64,000 nucleotides of DNA from the NCBI RefSeq assembly GCF_045063725.1, contig NZ_CP173695.1. One strand, written 5' to 3'. The number at the start of each line of letters is the position of its first letter. Positions within the stretch are counted from its first letter, which is position 1. Positions 39,283 to 48,083 of the stretch are shown here, piece by piece. This stretch comes from Sellimonas catena (GTDB lineage: Bacteria > Bacillota > Clostridia > Lachnospirales > Lachnospiraceae). The position numbers and the translations under genes were made by a program. The notes beneath the pieces were generated by a model. The model did no database searches and was not told where the DNA came from. It saw only the letters and a list, made by a program, of their open reading frames with translations.

Positions 39283-40149
39283 ATGTGGCTTTTGTATGCT
39301 GTGGGTTCTGCTTTTTTTGCGGGGGTCACGTCCATTCTGGCAAAATGCGGAATCAGGAAAACCGATTCTACTGTAGCCACAGCGGTACGGACGATCGTGA
39401 TCCTGATTTTTTCGTGGGTGATTGTAGGAATTGTAGGATCGGCAGATGAGATTTCATTGATTGATGCGAGAACGCTTGTCTTTCTGATTCTGTCCGGCGC
39501 GGCCACGGGAGCATCGTGGCTCTGTTATTTTAAGGCGCTGCAGACAGGGGATATCAACAAGGTTGTTCCGATCGACAAGTCCAGTACAGTGCTGACAATC
39601 CTGCTTGCCCTGATCTTTCTGCAGGAAGGAATCTCAATTCCGAAAGCGGCAGCGGTAATTGTGATTGCGGCCGGAATTTTTCTGATGATCGAGAAAAAGG
39701 ATGTGGAGATTAAAGATTCCAGGGGCGGTGCAGGCTGGATTCTCTATGCGGCAGGATCCGCAGTATTTGCAAGTCTTACGGCGATCCTCGGAAAGGTCGG
39801 GATCTCCGGCGTGGAATCCAATCTCGGCACAGCAATCCGTACCTGTGTGGTGCTTGTGATGGCCTGGCTTATGGTGGGAATCCGGAAAAAGCAGCAGGAA
39901 GTCCGGCAGATTCCGAAAATAGAGCTGATCTTTATCTGTTGCTCCGGGATCGCTACAGGAGCTTCATGGCTCTGCTATTACCGGGCTCTTCAGGAAGGCC
40001 CGGCCAGTATTGTGGCTCCTGTTGACAAGCTGAGCGTGCTTGTGACTGTTGTATTTTCCTACTTTGTATTTGGAGAAAAGCTCAGCAGGAAAGCGGCGGC
40101 AGGACTGGTTCTGCTGACTGCAGGCACGATTGCCATGGCAGCACTTTGA
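39283..40149 (+). CDS. EamA/DMT family transporter
   Basis: 288 residues with ten hydrophobic helices in two EamA repeats (about 1-138 and 147-288). Both halves contain the phrase SGxATGASWLCYxxAL and a DKxSxxxT motif, showing internal duplication. Probably a metabolite exporter or importer of the inner membrane; substrate unknown. Confidence 0.88.
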   Translation: MWLLYAVGSAFFAGVTSILAKCGIRKTDSTVATAVRTIVILIFSWVIVGIVGSADEISLIDARTLVFLILSGAATGASWLCYFKALQTGDINKVVPIDKSSTVLTILLALIFLQEGISIPKAAAVIVIAAGIFLMIEKKDVEIKDSRGGAGWILYAAGSAVFASLTAILGKVGISGVESNLGTAIRTCVVLVMAWLMVGIRKKQQEVRQIPKIELIFICCSGIATGASWLCYYRALQEGPASIVAPVDKLSVLVTVVFSYFVFGEKLSRKAAAGLVLLTAGTIAMAAL

Positions 40150-40193
40150 TACCTGAAAAAGAATCAATCAAAAAAGAAACAAGGAGAAAATAA

Positions 40194-41027
40194 ATGGAAA
40201 TTATAAAAGCAGTTTTGTTTGGAATTGTGGAGGGAATCACGGAATGGCTTCCTGTCAGCAGTACAGGACACATGATCCTTCTGGACGAGTTTGTCAAGCT
40301 GAAAGGAAGCGCGGACTTTGTCAATGTCTTTCTTGTTGTGATTCAGCTTGGCGCGATTTTTGCGGTCGTACTGCAGTTCTGGAACCAGCTGTTCCCGTTT
40401 CAGTTTAAAGACAAAAACAGACCGGTAATCGAAATGGAGAAAATGATCCTCTGGGGAAAGATCCTTCTGGCCTGCATTCCGGCAGCTGTGATCGGGATTC
40501 TGTTTGATGATGTATTTGAAGCAATGTTCTATCATGCAGTTCCGGTTGCGATTGCCCTGATTGTCTTTGGTATTGCGTTCATCGTGATTGAACGCTGGAA
40601 TAAAGGGAAAAGACCGCGGATGAAGACAGTGGAGGATCTGACAATTTCGGCTGTGCTGATCATCGGAGTCTTCCAGTTGATTGCGGCAATCTTTCCTGGA
40701 ACCTCCCGGTCCGGTGCCACGATTGTCGGCGCCCTGCTTATCGGTGTATCAAGAAAAGCGGCATCCGAATTTACTTTCTTCCTTGCGGTTCCGGTTATGC
40801 TTGGCGCAAGCCTTTTAAAAGTTCTTCAGTATGGATTTGCCTTTAGCGGATCCGAACTGCTGGTGCTTGCGGTCGGTATGATTACCGCCTTTCTTGTGTC
40901 TATCGTAGTTATTCGTTTCCTGATGGACTACATCAAAAAGCATGACTTCCAGGCCTTCGGATGGTACCGGATTGTTCTTGGAATTATCGTCCTGCTCTGC
41001 AGCATGGCAGGAGTGATTCAGGTATAA
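40194..41027 (+). CDS. uppP: Undecaprenyl-diphosphatase UppP (BacA)
   Basis: 277 residues, multi-pass. Catalytic motifs EGITEWLPVSSTGHMI (residues 13-28) and PGTSRSGATI (about 171-180) are both present. It recycles the lipid carrier for peptidoglycan and teichoic acid synthesis and gives bacitracin tolerance when overproduced. Start has AAGGAG 8 bases upstream. Confidence 0.96.
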   Translation: MEIIKAVLFGIVEGITEWLPVSSTGHMILLDEFVKLKGSADFVNVFLVVIQLGAIFAVVLQFWNQLFPFQFKDKNRPVIEMEKMILWGKILLACIPAAVIGILFDDVFEAMFYHAVPVAIALIVFGIAFIVIERWNKGKRPRMKTVEDLTISAVLIIGVFQLIAAIFPGTSRSGATIVGALLIGVSRKAASEFTFFLAVPVMLGASLLKVLQYGFAFSGSELLVLAVGMITAFLVSIVVIRFLMDYIKKHDFQAFGWYRIVLGIIVLLCSMAGVIQV

Positions 41028-41056
41028 TAAAAAAACAGATTTTTTGTGTTGCCCGG

Positions 41057-41085
41057 TTTGTACCGGGCAATATTTTATTAAACAG
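41057..41085 (+). terminator. Terminator after uppP
   Basis: TTGCCCGGT ... ACCGGGCAA followed by TATTTTATT. Confidence 0.8.
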
Positions 41086-41196
41086 GAAACTTTGTTCTGT
41101 AGTTAATAACCGTTTATGAAAAATGCAGTCATTTTGTTCAATTGATACAGGACAAAAAAGTAAGTTGCAATTGCAATAGAGCATGGAAGTGGTGGA

Positions 41197-41388
41197 ATGA
41201 AAAATAAGATTGCAGGTGCTTTGTTTGGTATGGCATTGGGGGATGCCATGGGAATGCCGGATGCAACGGATATCGCGGCAGATCACATCAAGGAAAGTTA
41301 TATTGAGATATTGAAAAAACAAAATGATGTAGATTTCGACCATTATATCGAAGTTCTGATGAAAGGACGGGAAACCTTGGCATGTTGA
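41197..41388 (+). pseudogene. ADP-ribosylglycohydrolase remnant
   Basis: 63 codons. MKNKIAGALFGMALGDAMGMP is the N-terminal signature of the family, but it is followed at once by a short tail (IKESYIEILKKQNDVDFDHY) instead of the ~250-residue domain. An internal deletion that kept the frame. GGTGG precedes the ATG. Confidence 0.6.
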
Positions 41389-41460
41389 AAATCCGCCGAG
41401 GTCCGATGGCTTTTCAATAATCACCTTTTTGTGTAAAGTAAAAATATATAAGAGGGCAAT

Positions 41461-41717
41461 AAAAATCCACTGTATCGATTTCGCATTCGTACAGTGGATT
41501 ATTTACCTATTCCATCCATGGGTCTTTCCTCCTTGTTTAATTGATATCTATTTAAAACTATCCTTTCTGAATAGTGTTTTCAATAATATTTCGATTACTT
41601 TGCCATTGGACTATACCTCGTTTCTTTAAAATTTAAATGTTGAACTTATGTTTTTGGTGGTCCGTCCTCCTTTTCTTTTGATGTCTTAATAATAACTCAT
41701 AAATCGGGACGTGTCAA
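41461..41717 (-). ncRNA. Candidate small reverse-strand transcription unit
   Basis: On the - strand: TTGACA (41717-41712), 17-base spacer, TATTAT (41694-41689), predicted start near 41682, and a terminator hairpin with arms AATCCACTGTA / TACAGTGGATT (41464-41500) followed by T5. The transcript would be about 220 nt. It contains two strong ribosome-binding-like sequences (AAAGGAGG near 41667, AAGGAGG near 41526). The second precedes a 6-codon frame, MDGIGK (41519-41499). Either a small RNA or the remains of a small-peptide gene. Confidence 0.45.
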
Positions 41718-41805
41718 TATGAAGTCAGAAAAAAATCCATATAAAATAAAAAAACCAGAATAGACAGAAAATAATTATGATAAACAAAGAAAGAGGTTAA
41801 CTTCG

Positions 41806-42662
41806 TATTGTCCTGAGGATCAGATTTCCTGTCAGGAAGGACAGCATATCATTTTCGCTGTTTTTAGTTATAGGGACTTCTTGAGAACAGGGAGTTTACC
41901 GGTCTTATGCAGAGCGTACTGAAAACACTAGGTCAGGTCTACGGCAATCCGGTGGATATTGAGTATACAGTCAATCTGAATGAAGAAGGCGAGTTCGTAG
42001 TCAACCTTCTCCAGTGCCGGCCGCTCTATACGGGGGAGAAGGGAAGCATTACCGGGATTCCAGGACTGCCGGAGAAGGACTGCTTTTTCCGTCTCAGAGA
42101 TTCCGCCATGGGGACTTCGGAGAGGGAGAAGATCGATGTGGTCATACAGATCGATGCGAAAGCCTACTATGAATATCCTTATGCGCTCAAGTCTCAGGCG
42201 GCGGAGGCAGTGGGCGCGGTCAATGCATGGTACAGAGGGAAAGGAAAGAAGATCCTACTTATGACGCCGGGAAGGGTGGGAACTTCTTCACCGGAACTGG
42301 GAGTGCCGGTGAGCTTTGCACAGATTTCCGGATTCCGGGGAATCTGTGAAGTCTCGGACAGCCGTGCGGGATATATGCCGGAGCTGAGTTACGGAAGCAA
42401 TATGTTCCAGGATATGGTTGAGACGGGGATATTCTACTGTGCGCTGTGGGGCGATGACAGAACGGAGTATTATAATGAAGAACTGTTTGCCGGGCTGGAG
42501 GATCTTTTCCCGAAGATCTGTCCGGACCGGAAGGTGCTTTCAGGTATGTTCCGGGTGACGGAGCCGGAAGATTTGTGGTACTGGAATAATGAACAGACCG
42601 GGGAAACTTTGTGCGGTCTGCTGCGCCCTGAGACCAGACGGACTTTTCCTGATCGTAAATGA
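41806..42662 (+). pseudogene. PEP-synthase-like (pyruvate/PEP-binding) protein, C-terminal remnant
   Basis: It starts mid-gene (YCPEDQISCQEG, HIIFAVFSYRDFL), shifts frame near 41905, then continues from MQSVLKTLGQVYGNPVDIEYTV with NLLQCRPLY, as in PPDK/PEP-synthase-like kinases that use phosphohistidine chemistry. 251 codons of the C-terminal part remain; the ATP-grasp N-terminal half is missing. No promoter or ribosome binding site is visible at the break. Confidence 0.65.
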
Positions 42663-42795
42663 AACAGACGGTACGGATATGAAAACCGTATGTCCGGTAC
42701 TGTAAGAGGAGTTTATGCGGATTTTAAATCAATAAACAGAAAAATTGACATTTTCCTCACTTTGTGTTAATAATTCAATCATGACAAATTGAATG

Positions 42796-42833
42796 GGATT
42801 CCCCTGCCGACAGATGGTCCGTCAGGGGAATCC
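42796..42833 (+). terminator. Terminator before the activase gene
   Basis: GGATTCCCCTG (42796-42806) pairs with CAGGGGAATCC (42823-42833), followed by TGTTTC. Confidence 0.75.
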
Positions 42834-42880
42834 TGTTTCAAGGTAGATGAAAAAATTTAAGATACATTAAGAAAAGGCAG

Positions 42881-44686
42881 ATGAAGTATATGATTAGCAG
42901 AAATTTGAGACTTTCATCTGATCAGGAATTACTGGTTGGAATTGACGTTGGATCCACCACGACAAAGATCGTTGCGGTGGACCCGGAACAAGGGACAATC
43001 CTGTATTCAAATTACAGACGGCACCATGCAAAGCAGTTAAAAAGTGTCGTCCGCGCGGTAGAGGAATTCGCGCGGGAATGCCCGGATGTGCCGGTGCGGA
43101 TCGCGCTGACCGGTTCGGGAGCCAAACCCGTTGCAAAGAAAATGGATGTCCCTTTTGTACAGGAGGTGGCGGCAAATGCCATCGCGCTTCAGGACAAGTA
43201 TGAGTCCGTAGGGAGCGCTATTGAGCTTGGAGGACAGGATGCAAAGATGATCTTCTTCCGCAGGGAAGAGGGGACGGGAGCACTTCAGGTCGCAGACATG
43301 CGGATGAATGGAAGCTGTGCCGGAGGGACCGGCGCATTTATCGATGAGATCGCGTCCGTTCTCAAAGTTTCCGTGGAGGATTTCAATGCGCTGGCTGAAC
43401 AGGGAACCTGTGTCTATGATATTTCAGGACGGTGCGGCGTGTATGCGAAGACCGATATCCAGCCTCTTTTGAACCAGGGAGTGGCCAAGTCCGATCTGGC
43501 CCTTTCTGCATTTCATGCGATTGCCAAGCAGACCATCGGCGGACTCGCCCAGGGACTTGAGATCGAAAAGCCGGTAGCATTTGAGGGAGGACCGCTTACC
43601 TTTAATCCGGTTCTCGTCCGTGTCTTTGCCGAGCGTCTGGATCTTTCTCCGGAGGATATTTTAAGGCCGGAACACCCGGAACTGATGGTGGCCTACGGTG
43701 CAGCCATCTCACTGAAGACGATGTTTGAAACGAAAAGCCGTACCGCTTCCGAGTACGCACAGCTTCTTCAGAATGCAAAAGAAGAAAAGGATGCCGACTC
43801 GAAGGAAGCCCGGCCATTTTTTGCGTCTAAAGAAGAGGAAGAGATATTTCGCCGCAGACATGCGACAAAACCGGTGGAATGGAAACAGCCGGAACCGGGA
43901 GAGACGGTGAGAGCCTATCTGGGAATCGATTCGGGCAGTACGACGACAAAGTTTGTTCTGATCGGAGAAGATGAGGAAATTCTCGGCTCTTTCTATGCAC
44001 CGAATGAAGGAGAACCGCTTATGGTGGCAAAGCGTGCCCTGATTGAGATGCGGGAGCGCTACAAAAAGGCGGGTGCCAGACTGGAAATCATTGCGGCAGG
44101 GACAACCGGATACGGTGAGCAGCTCTTTGCAAAGGCATTCCAGGCAGAGTACCATACCGTAGAGACGGTAGCACACGCAAGGGCGGTGCAGAAATATGTC
44201 AGTGATGCGACATTTATTCTAGATATCGGCGGACAGGACATGAAAGCGATCTGGATGGACAACGGTGTTATTACCAACATTCTTGTCAATGAGGCATGTT
44301 CATCAGGCTGCGGTTCCTTCCTGGAAAACTTCGCATCTACCTTGCAGATACCGTCAAAGCAGATCGCCGAGGTGGCATTTTCGTCCAGGCATCCGGCGGT
44401 GCTTGGAAGCCGGTGTACGGTCTTTATGAACAGCAGCATTATTACAGAGCAGAGAAACGGAAGACAGCCGGAGGATATCATGGCCGGTCTGTGCCGTTCC
44501 ATTATAGAAAATGTCTTTACGAAAGTCGTCCGCATTTCCAACCGGGACTCTCTGGGAGACCGGATTGTCGTGCAGGGCGGCACGTTTGAAAATGATGCGG
44601 TAGTCCGGGCGATGGAAGAATACCTCGGGCGGGAAGTATTCCGGCGCCGTATCCGGGCATCATGGGAGCCATCGGAATTGCGCTGA
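42881..44686 (+). CDS. Giant 2-hydroxyacyl-CoA dehydratase activase-like protein, N-terminal part (frameshifted)
   Basis: 601 residues with two ASKHA ATPase modules. Module 1 (about 15-280): GIDVGSTTTKIVAVD, MNGSCAGGTGAFIDEIA, GRCGVYAKTDI. Module 2 (about 345-590): GIDSGSTTTKFVLIG, NEACSSGCGSFLENFA, GSRCTVFMNSSI. The paired cysteines fit a bridging [4Fe-4S] cluster as in HgdC. In homologues this continues into a DUF2229/HgdB-like region of the same chain; here the frame changes near 44650 and the rest is the next entry. It would use ATP to drive low-potential electron transfer to a dehydratase or similar enzyme. Confidence 0.85.
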   Translation: MKYMISRNLRLSSDQELLVGIDVGSTTTKIVAVDPEQGTILYSNYRRHHAKQLKSVVRAVEEFARECPDVPVRIALTGSGAKPVAKKMDVPFVQEVAANAIALQDKYESVGSAIELGGQDAKMIFFRREEGTGALQVADMRMNGSCAGGTGAFIDEIASVLKVSVEDFNALAEQGTCVYDISGRCGVYAKTDIQPLLNQGVAKSDLALSAFHAIAKQTIGGLAQGLEIEKPVAFEGGPLTFNPVLVRVFAERLDLSPEDILRPEHPELMVAYGAAISLKTMFETKSRTASEYAQLLQNAKEEKDADSKEARPFFASKEEEEIFRRRHATKPVEWKQPEPGETVRAYLGIDSGSTTTKFVLIGEDEEILGSFYAPNEGEPLMVAKRALIEMRERYKKAGARLEIIAAGTTGYGEQLFAKAFQAEYHTVETVAHARAVQKYVSDATFILDIGGQDMKAIWMDNGVITNILVNEACSSGCGSFLENFASTLQIPSKQIAEVAFSSRHPAVLGSRCTVFMNSSIITEQRNGRQPEDIMAGLCRSIIENVFTKVVRISNRDSLGDRIVVQGGTFENDAVVRAMEEYLGREVFRRRIRASWEPSELR

Positions 44687-47265
44687 TCGCAAAGGAACGC
44701 CACCAGAAAGAACCGGAGAAAAGGACGTTTATCGATCTGGACTCTCTGGATGATTTTTCCTATAAGCAGGAGTCCAATTCTCCGTGCCCGTTCTGCCAGA
44801 ACCATTGTAAGAGGACGATCGTCACCTTCTCCAACGGCAATGCGTGGATCACGAACAACCGGTGTGAGAGGGGAACGGTGCTTGGCATGCCGGAGGATTC
44901 CAATGTTCGGCAGCAGTTAAAGGAAAAGACGCAGAAGGCAAATGCCGTGCCGAACCTGTTCCGGAAGCGGGAAAAGCTTCTGTTCCGGGAGTATCCGCAT
45001 CCGGAGCTTGCACCGAAAAGGAACATTACCATCGGAATTCCGCGTGTCCTTTCCTTCTGGGAGACGATGCCGTTCTGGGTAACATTTTTTGAATCTCTGG
45101 GATTTGATGTAAAGATTTCGGATCCGAGTACAAGGAAGATTTATGAAAAAGGTCTTTCAGCGGTAACTTCAGATACAGTCTGCTTTCCGGCAAAGCTTGT
45201 CCACGGGCACCTGAGAAATCTGGCGTCCAAAAAGGTGGACCGGATTTTCATGCCATCGATCACGACGGTTCCGACCGAGAACACGGAAAAGACAAGTGAG
45301 TCCATGTGCGCGGTTGTAAAGGGATATCCGATTGTCGTGCGCAACTCGGACAATCCGGCGCAGATGTGGGGAATCCCGTATGACGCCCCGCTGTTCCACT
45401 GGTATACGAAGGAAGACCGGGACAGGCAGCTGACTCAGTATATGAAAGCGACCTTCCAGATCCCGGAAGAGATGACAAGACAGGCCATGGAAGCGGCAGA
45501 CCGGGCGGAAGATACCTTCCACACCGAACTGAAAAAAGCGGGAAGCGCCATCCTTGAGGAAGTGACCCGTACCGGAAGATTCGCGGTGGTACTGGCGGCA
45601 AGGCCGTATCAGAATGATTCTCTGGTCAACCACGATCTGCCGGATATGTTTACGCGGATGGGAATCCCGGTGCTGACGGCGGACTCCCTGCCGGAGGCCA
45701 ATGAGGTGGATTTAAGCAAAAGCCGGCTGGATATCGTAAACAACTACCATGCACGGATGATTTCTTCTGCAATCCTTGCGGCTGGCAACGAACATCTGGA
45801 ATATGTGCAGATCGTAAGCTTTGGCTGCGGTCATGATGCATACCTTTCAGACGAAATCATCCGTCTCATGAAGGAGATTTCCGGTAAGACACCGCTTGTT
45901 TTGAAGCTGGATGAAAGTGATATTCAAGGACCGCTCCGAATCCGTGTCCGTTCCTTCCTGGAGACGGTAGCCATGGGAAGGGAGAAAAAACGGGGACTTG
46001 AACTTCATGAACTGAAAGATCCGTATCCGGTGAAATATACGAAAGAAAGCAGACAGGAAAAAGTTGTGTTGATCCCGAATACATCCCATGCCTTTTCCAG
46101 ACTGATGGCAGCGGCCTATGCAGGGCAGGGAATCCGCACGGTTCCGCTGGAGATCGGTCGGGAGGAAGCGATCCGGCTCGGGAAGCAGTATGTGCACAAT
46201 GATATCTGCTTCCCGGCACAGATTGTCATTGGCGAAGCTCTTGCGGCACTGAAAAGCGGAAAGTACGATACCGACCATGTGGCAATCGCAATGGGAAAAT
46301 ATATCGGAGACTGCCGTCTTACCCATTACGGTGCGCTGCTTCGCAAGGCTCTGGATGATGCGGGATACGAGAATGTTCCGATTCTGACCAATGACGATAT
46401 GGATTATCACAACCTGCATCCGGGCTTTCAGATGAATCTGCTTTCCGCCATGCGGATTGCCTTCGGTCTTCCGATGATCGATGTGCTGGAGGAACTTCTT
46501 CGGAAGATCCGGCCGTATGAGACGGAAGAAGGAAGTGCGGACCGGGCATTTGAAAAAGCAATGGATCAGGTGATAGGAGGACTGGAACGCTCCGGCATTT
46601 CCGGAATGAAGAAAGGCTTTAAAAAGGCCATCGAAATCATGAAACAGGTTTCATATGACCGGACAACCCCGCGGCCGCGGGTACTGATTGTCGGAGAGTA
46701 CCTTCTGAATTTCCATCCGGGTGCCAATCATGAGATTGAAAGATATCTGGAAAACAACGGGTTTGAGATTGTTGAAGCGCGGATGACGGATGTAATCCGT
46801 AAGACTTATTTTTATAAAGACAGCCAGAACAGGGAATATCATCTGAAGAAGCCGGTCAAGGATAAGGTGTGGTTCCACACAGCAAATCAGATCTTCAATC
46901 TGGCCCACAACGTGACGGATTCGATCGCAAAAATGCATCCGCTTTATCGCCCGGCATGCAGAATGCAGGATCTGGTCAAGGACAGCGATCCGATCATTCA
47001 TCATACGTTTGACGCGGGAGAAGGGGTGCTGATTCCGGGAGAAATACTGCACCACGCAAAGAATGGCTGTAAGTTCTTCGTTATTTTACAGCCGTTTGGA
47101 TGTCTACCGAACCATGTGGTCGGAAGAGGAATTTCCAAGAGGCTCAAAGAGCGGTATCCGGATATCCAGATCCTGACGCTGGATTATGATCCGGATGTCA
47201 GTTTTGCAAATATAGAAAACCGGCTCCAGATGCTTGTAATGAATGCGAAAACACGGAAAGAATAG
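44662..47265 (+). CDS. Giant activase-like protein, C-terminal part (frameshifted)
   Basis: 867 residues. The frame before ATG 44662 reads PYPGI, so PYPGIMGAIGIALIAKE continues module 2 of the preceding frame; the first frame instead reads RRIRASWEPS. A -1 or +2 change in the GGCGCCG stretch near 44645-44652 would restore one chain of about 1460 residues. Features include CPFCQNHCKRTIVTFSNG and RCERGTVLG (cluster-type cysteines), then DUF2229/HgdB-like CFPAKLVHGHL, and NDICFPAQIVIG. No own ribosome binding site. Confidence 0.85.
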   Translation: MGAIGIALIAKERHQKEPEKRTFIDLDSLDDFSYKQESNSPCPFCQNHCKRTIVTFSNGNAWITNNRCERGTVLGMPEDSNVRQQLKEKTQKANAVPNLFRKREKLLFREYPHPELAPKRNITIGIPRVLSFWETMPFWVTFFESLGFDVKISDPSTRKIYEKGLSAVTSDTVCFPAKLVHGHLRNLASKKVDRIFMPSITTVPTENTEKTSESMCAVVKGYPIVVRNSDNPAQMWGIPYDAPLFHWYTKEDRDRQLTQYMKATFQIPEEMTRQAMEAADRAEDTFHTELKKAGSAILEEVTRTGRFAVVLAARPYQNDSLVNHDLPDMFTRMGIPVLTADSLPEANEVDLSKSRLDIVNNYHARMISSAILAAGNEHLEYVQIVSFGCGHDAYLSDEIIRLMKEISGKTPLVLKLDESDIQGPLRIRVRSFLETVAMGREKKRGLELHELKDPYPVKYTKESRQEKVVLIPNTSHAFSRLMAAAYAGQGIRTVPLEIGREEAIRLGKQYVHNDICFPAQIVIGEALAALKSGKYDTDHVAIAMGKYIGDCRLTHYGALLRKALDDAGYENVPILTNDDMDYHNLHPGFQMNLLSAMRIAFGLPMIDVLEELLRKIRPYETEEGSADRAFEKAMDQVIGGLERSGISGMKKGFKKAIEIMKQVSYDRTTPRPRVLIVGEYLLNFHPGANHEIERYLENNGFEIVEARMTDVIRKTYFYKDSQNREYHLKKPVKDKVWFHTANQIFNLAHNVTDSIAKMHPLYRPACRMQDLVKDSDPIIHHTFDAGEGVLIPGEILHHAKNGCKFFVILQPFGCLPNHVVGRGISKRLKERYPDIQILTLDYDPDVSFANIENRLQMLVMNAKTRKE

Positions 47266-47267
47266 CA

Positions 47268-47303
47268 GGAAAACCGCCTCATCCGTTTTCCCATGTTTTT
47301 TTA
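47268..47303 (+). terminator. Terminator after the giant activase
   Basis: GGAAAAC pairs with GTTTTCC, then CATGTTTTTTT. Confidence 0.75.
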
Positions 47304-47402
47304 GAAAATGCACACAAAATTCTTACAATTACACTTTATAATAGAAAAAATGAACCCGAAAAGGGGTACTGTCCATGGGGCAGGATGGAAGGAGGGGTAA
47401 GG

Positions 47403-48083
47403 ATGAGGCGGATGCTGAGAAGGATGCTGATCGCGGATGATGACATGCATCTGAGAAAACTGGTATCGACTTACGCAGAACTGGAGGGATTCCAGTGCCA
47501 GGAGGCGGAAAATGCGCAGGAAGCAATCGACCTGCTGGATAAGACGGATTTTGATATATTGATTCTGGATATTATGATGCCGGGAAAGGACGGTTTTGAG
47601 GCTCTTGCGGAGATCCGGGAGCACTCACAGATCCCGGTGATCATGCTGACTGCAAGGAGCGAGGAGTATGACAAGCTTCTTGGATTTAATCTGGGCGCGG
47701 ACGATTATGTCTCCAAGCCGTTCAGTCCGAAAGAACTGATGGCAAGAGTGAATGCGGTACTCAAAAGGACCGGAAGCGCGCCGAATATGATTTTACAGTT
47801 TGGTGATCTGAGGATTCAGATCGATGCGAGGCTGGTGGAAATCGGGGAGAAGACGATCAATCTGCCGCCAAAGGAATTTGATTTGCTGGTTAAGCTGGCA
47901 CAAAATGAACACATTGTCCTGACAAGGGAACAGCTTTTGGAGACAGTATGGGGATACGAGTACCATGGAGATACAAGGACCGTAGATTCCCATGTCAAAT
48001 CTCTGAGAGAGCATCTGGGAGACCGCCGGAAGCTGATTCAGACTGTGTGGGGAGTCGGATATAAATTTGAGTACAGAGAATAA
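47403..48083 (+). CDS. OmpR-family response regulator
   Basis: 226 residues from ATG 47403, chosen for AAGGAGG upstream. Receiver (about 5-120) with acidic pocket IADDDM, phospho-Asp56 in LDIMMPGKDG, Thr/Ala switch MLTARS and Lys in SKPFSP; winged helix (about 130-226) ends VWGVGYKFEYRE. Overlaps its kinase gene by 17 bases, so they form one operon. Signal unknown. Confidence 0.95.
   Translation: MRRMLRRMLIADDDMHLRKLVSTYAELEGFQCQEAENAQEAIDLLDKTDFDILILDIMMPGKDGFEALAEIREHSQIPVIMLTARSEEYDKLLGFNLGADDYVSKPFSPKELMARVNAVLKRTGSAPNMILQFGDLRIQIDARLVEIGEKTINLPPKEFDLLVKLAQNEHIVLTREQLLETVWGYEYHGDTRTVDSHVKSLREHLGDRRKLIQTVWGVGYKFEYRE

Noticed and set aside
41429..41629. 66-codon + strand frame in the 41.4-41.6 kb gap
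   Set aside because: No ribosome site and strand opposite to the promoter-terminator unit seen there.
44640..44690. Programmed ribosomal frameshift in the giant activase
   Set aside because: No slippery heptamer or following pseudoknot is evident; a simple indel or sequencing error fits better.
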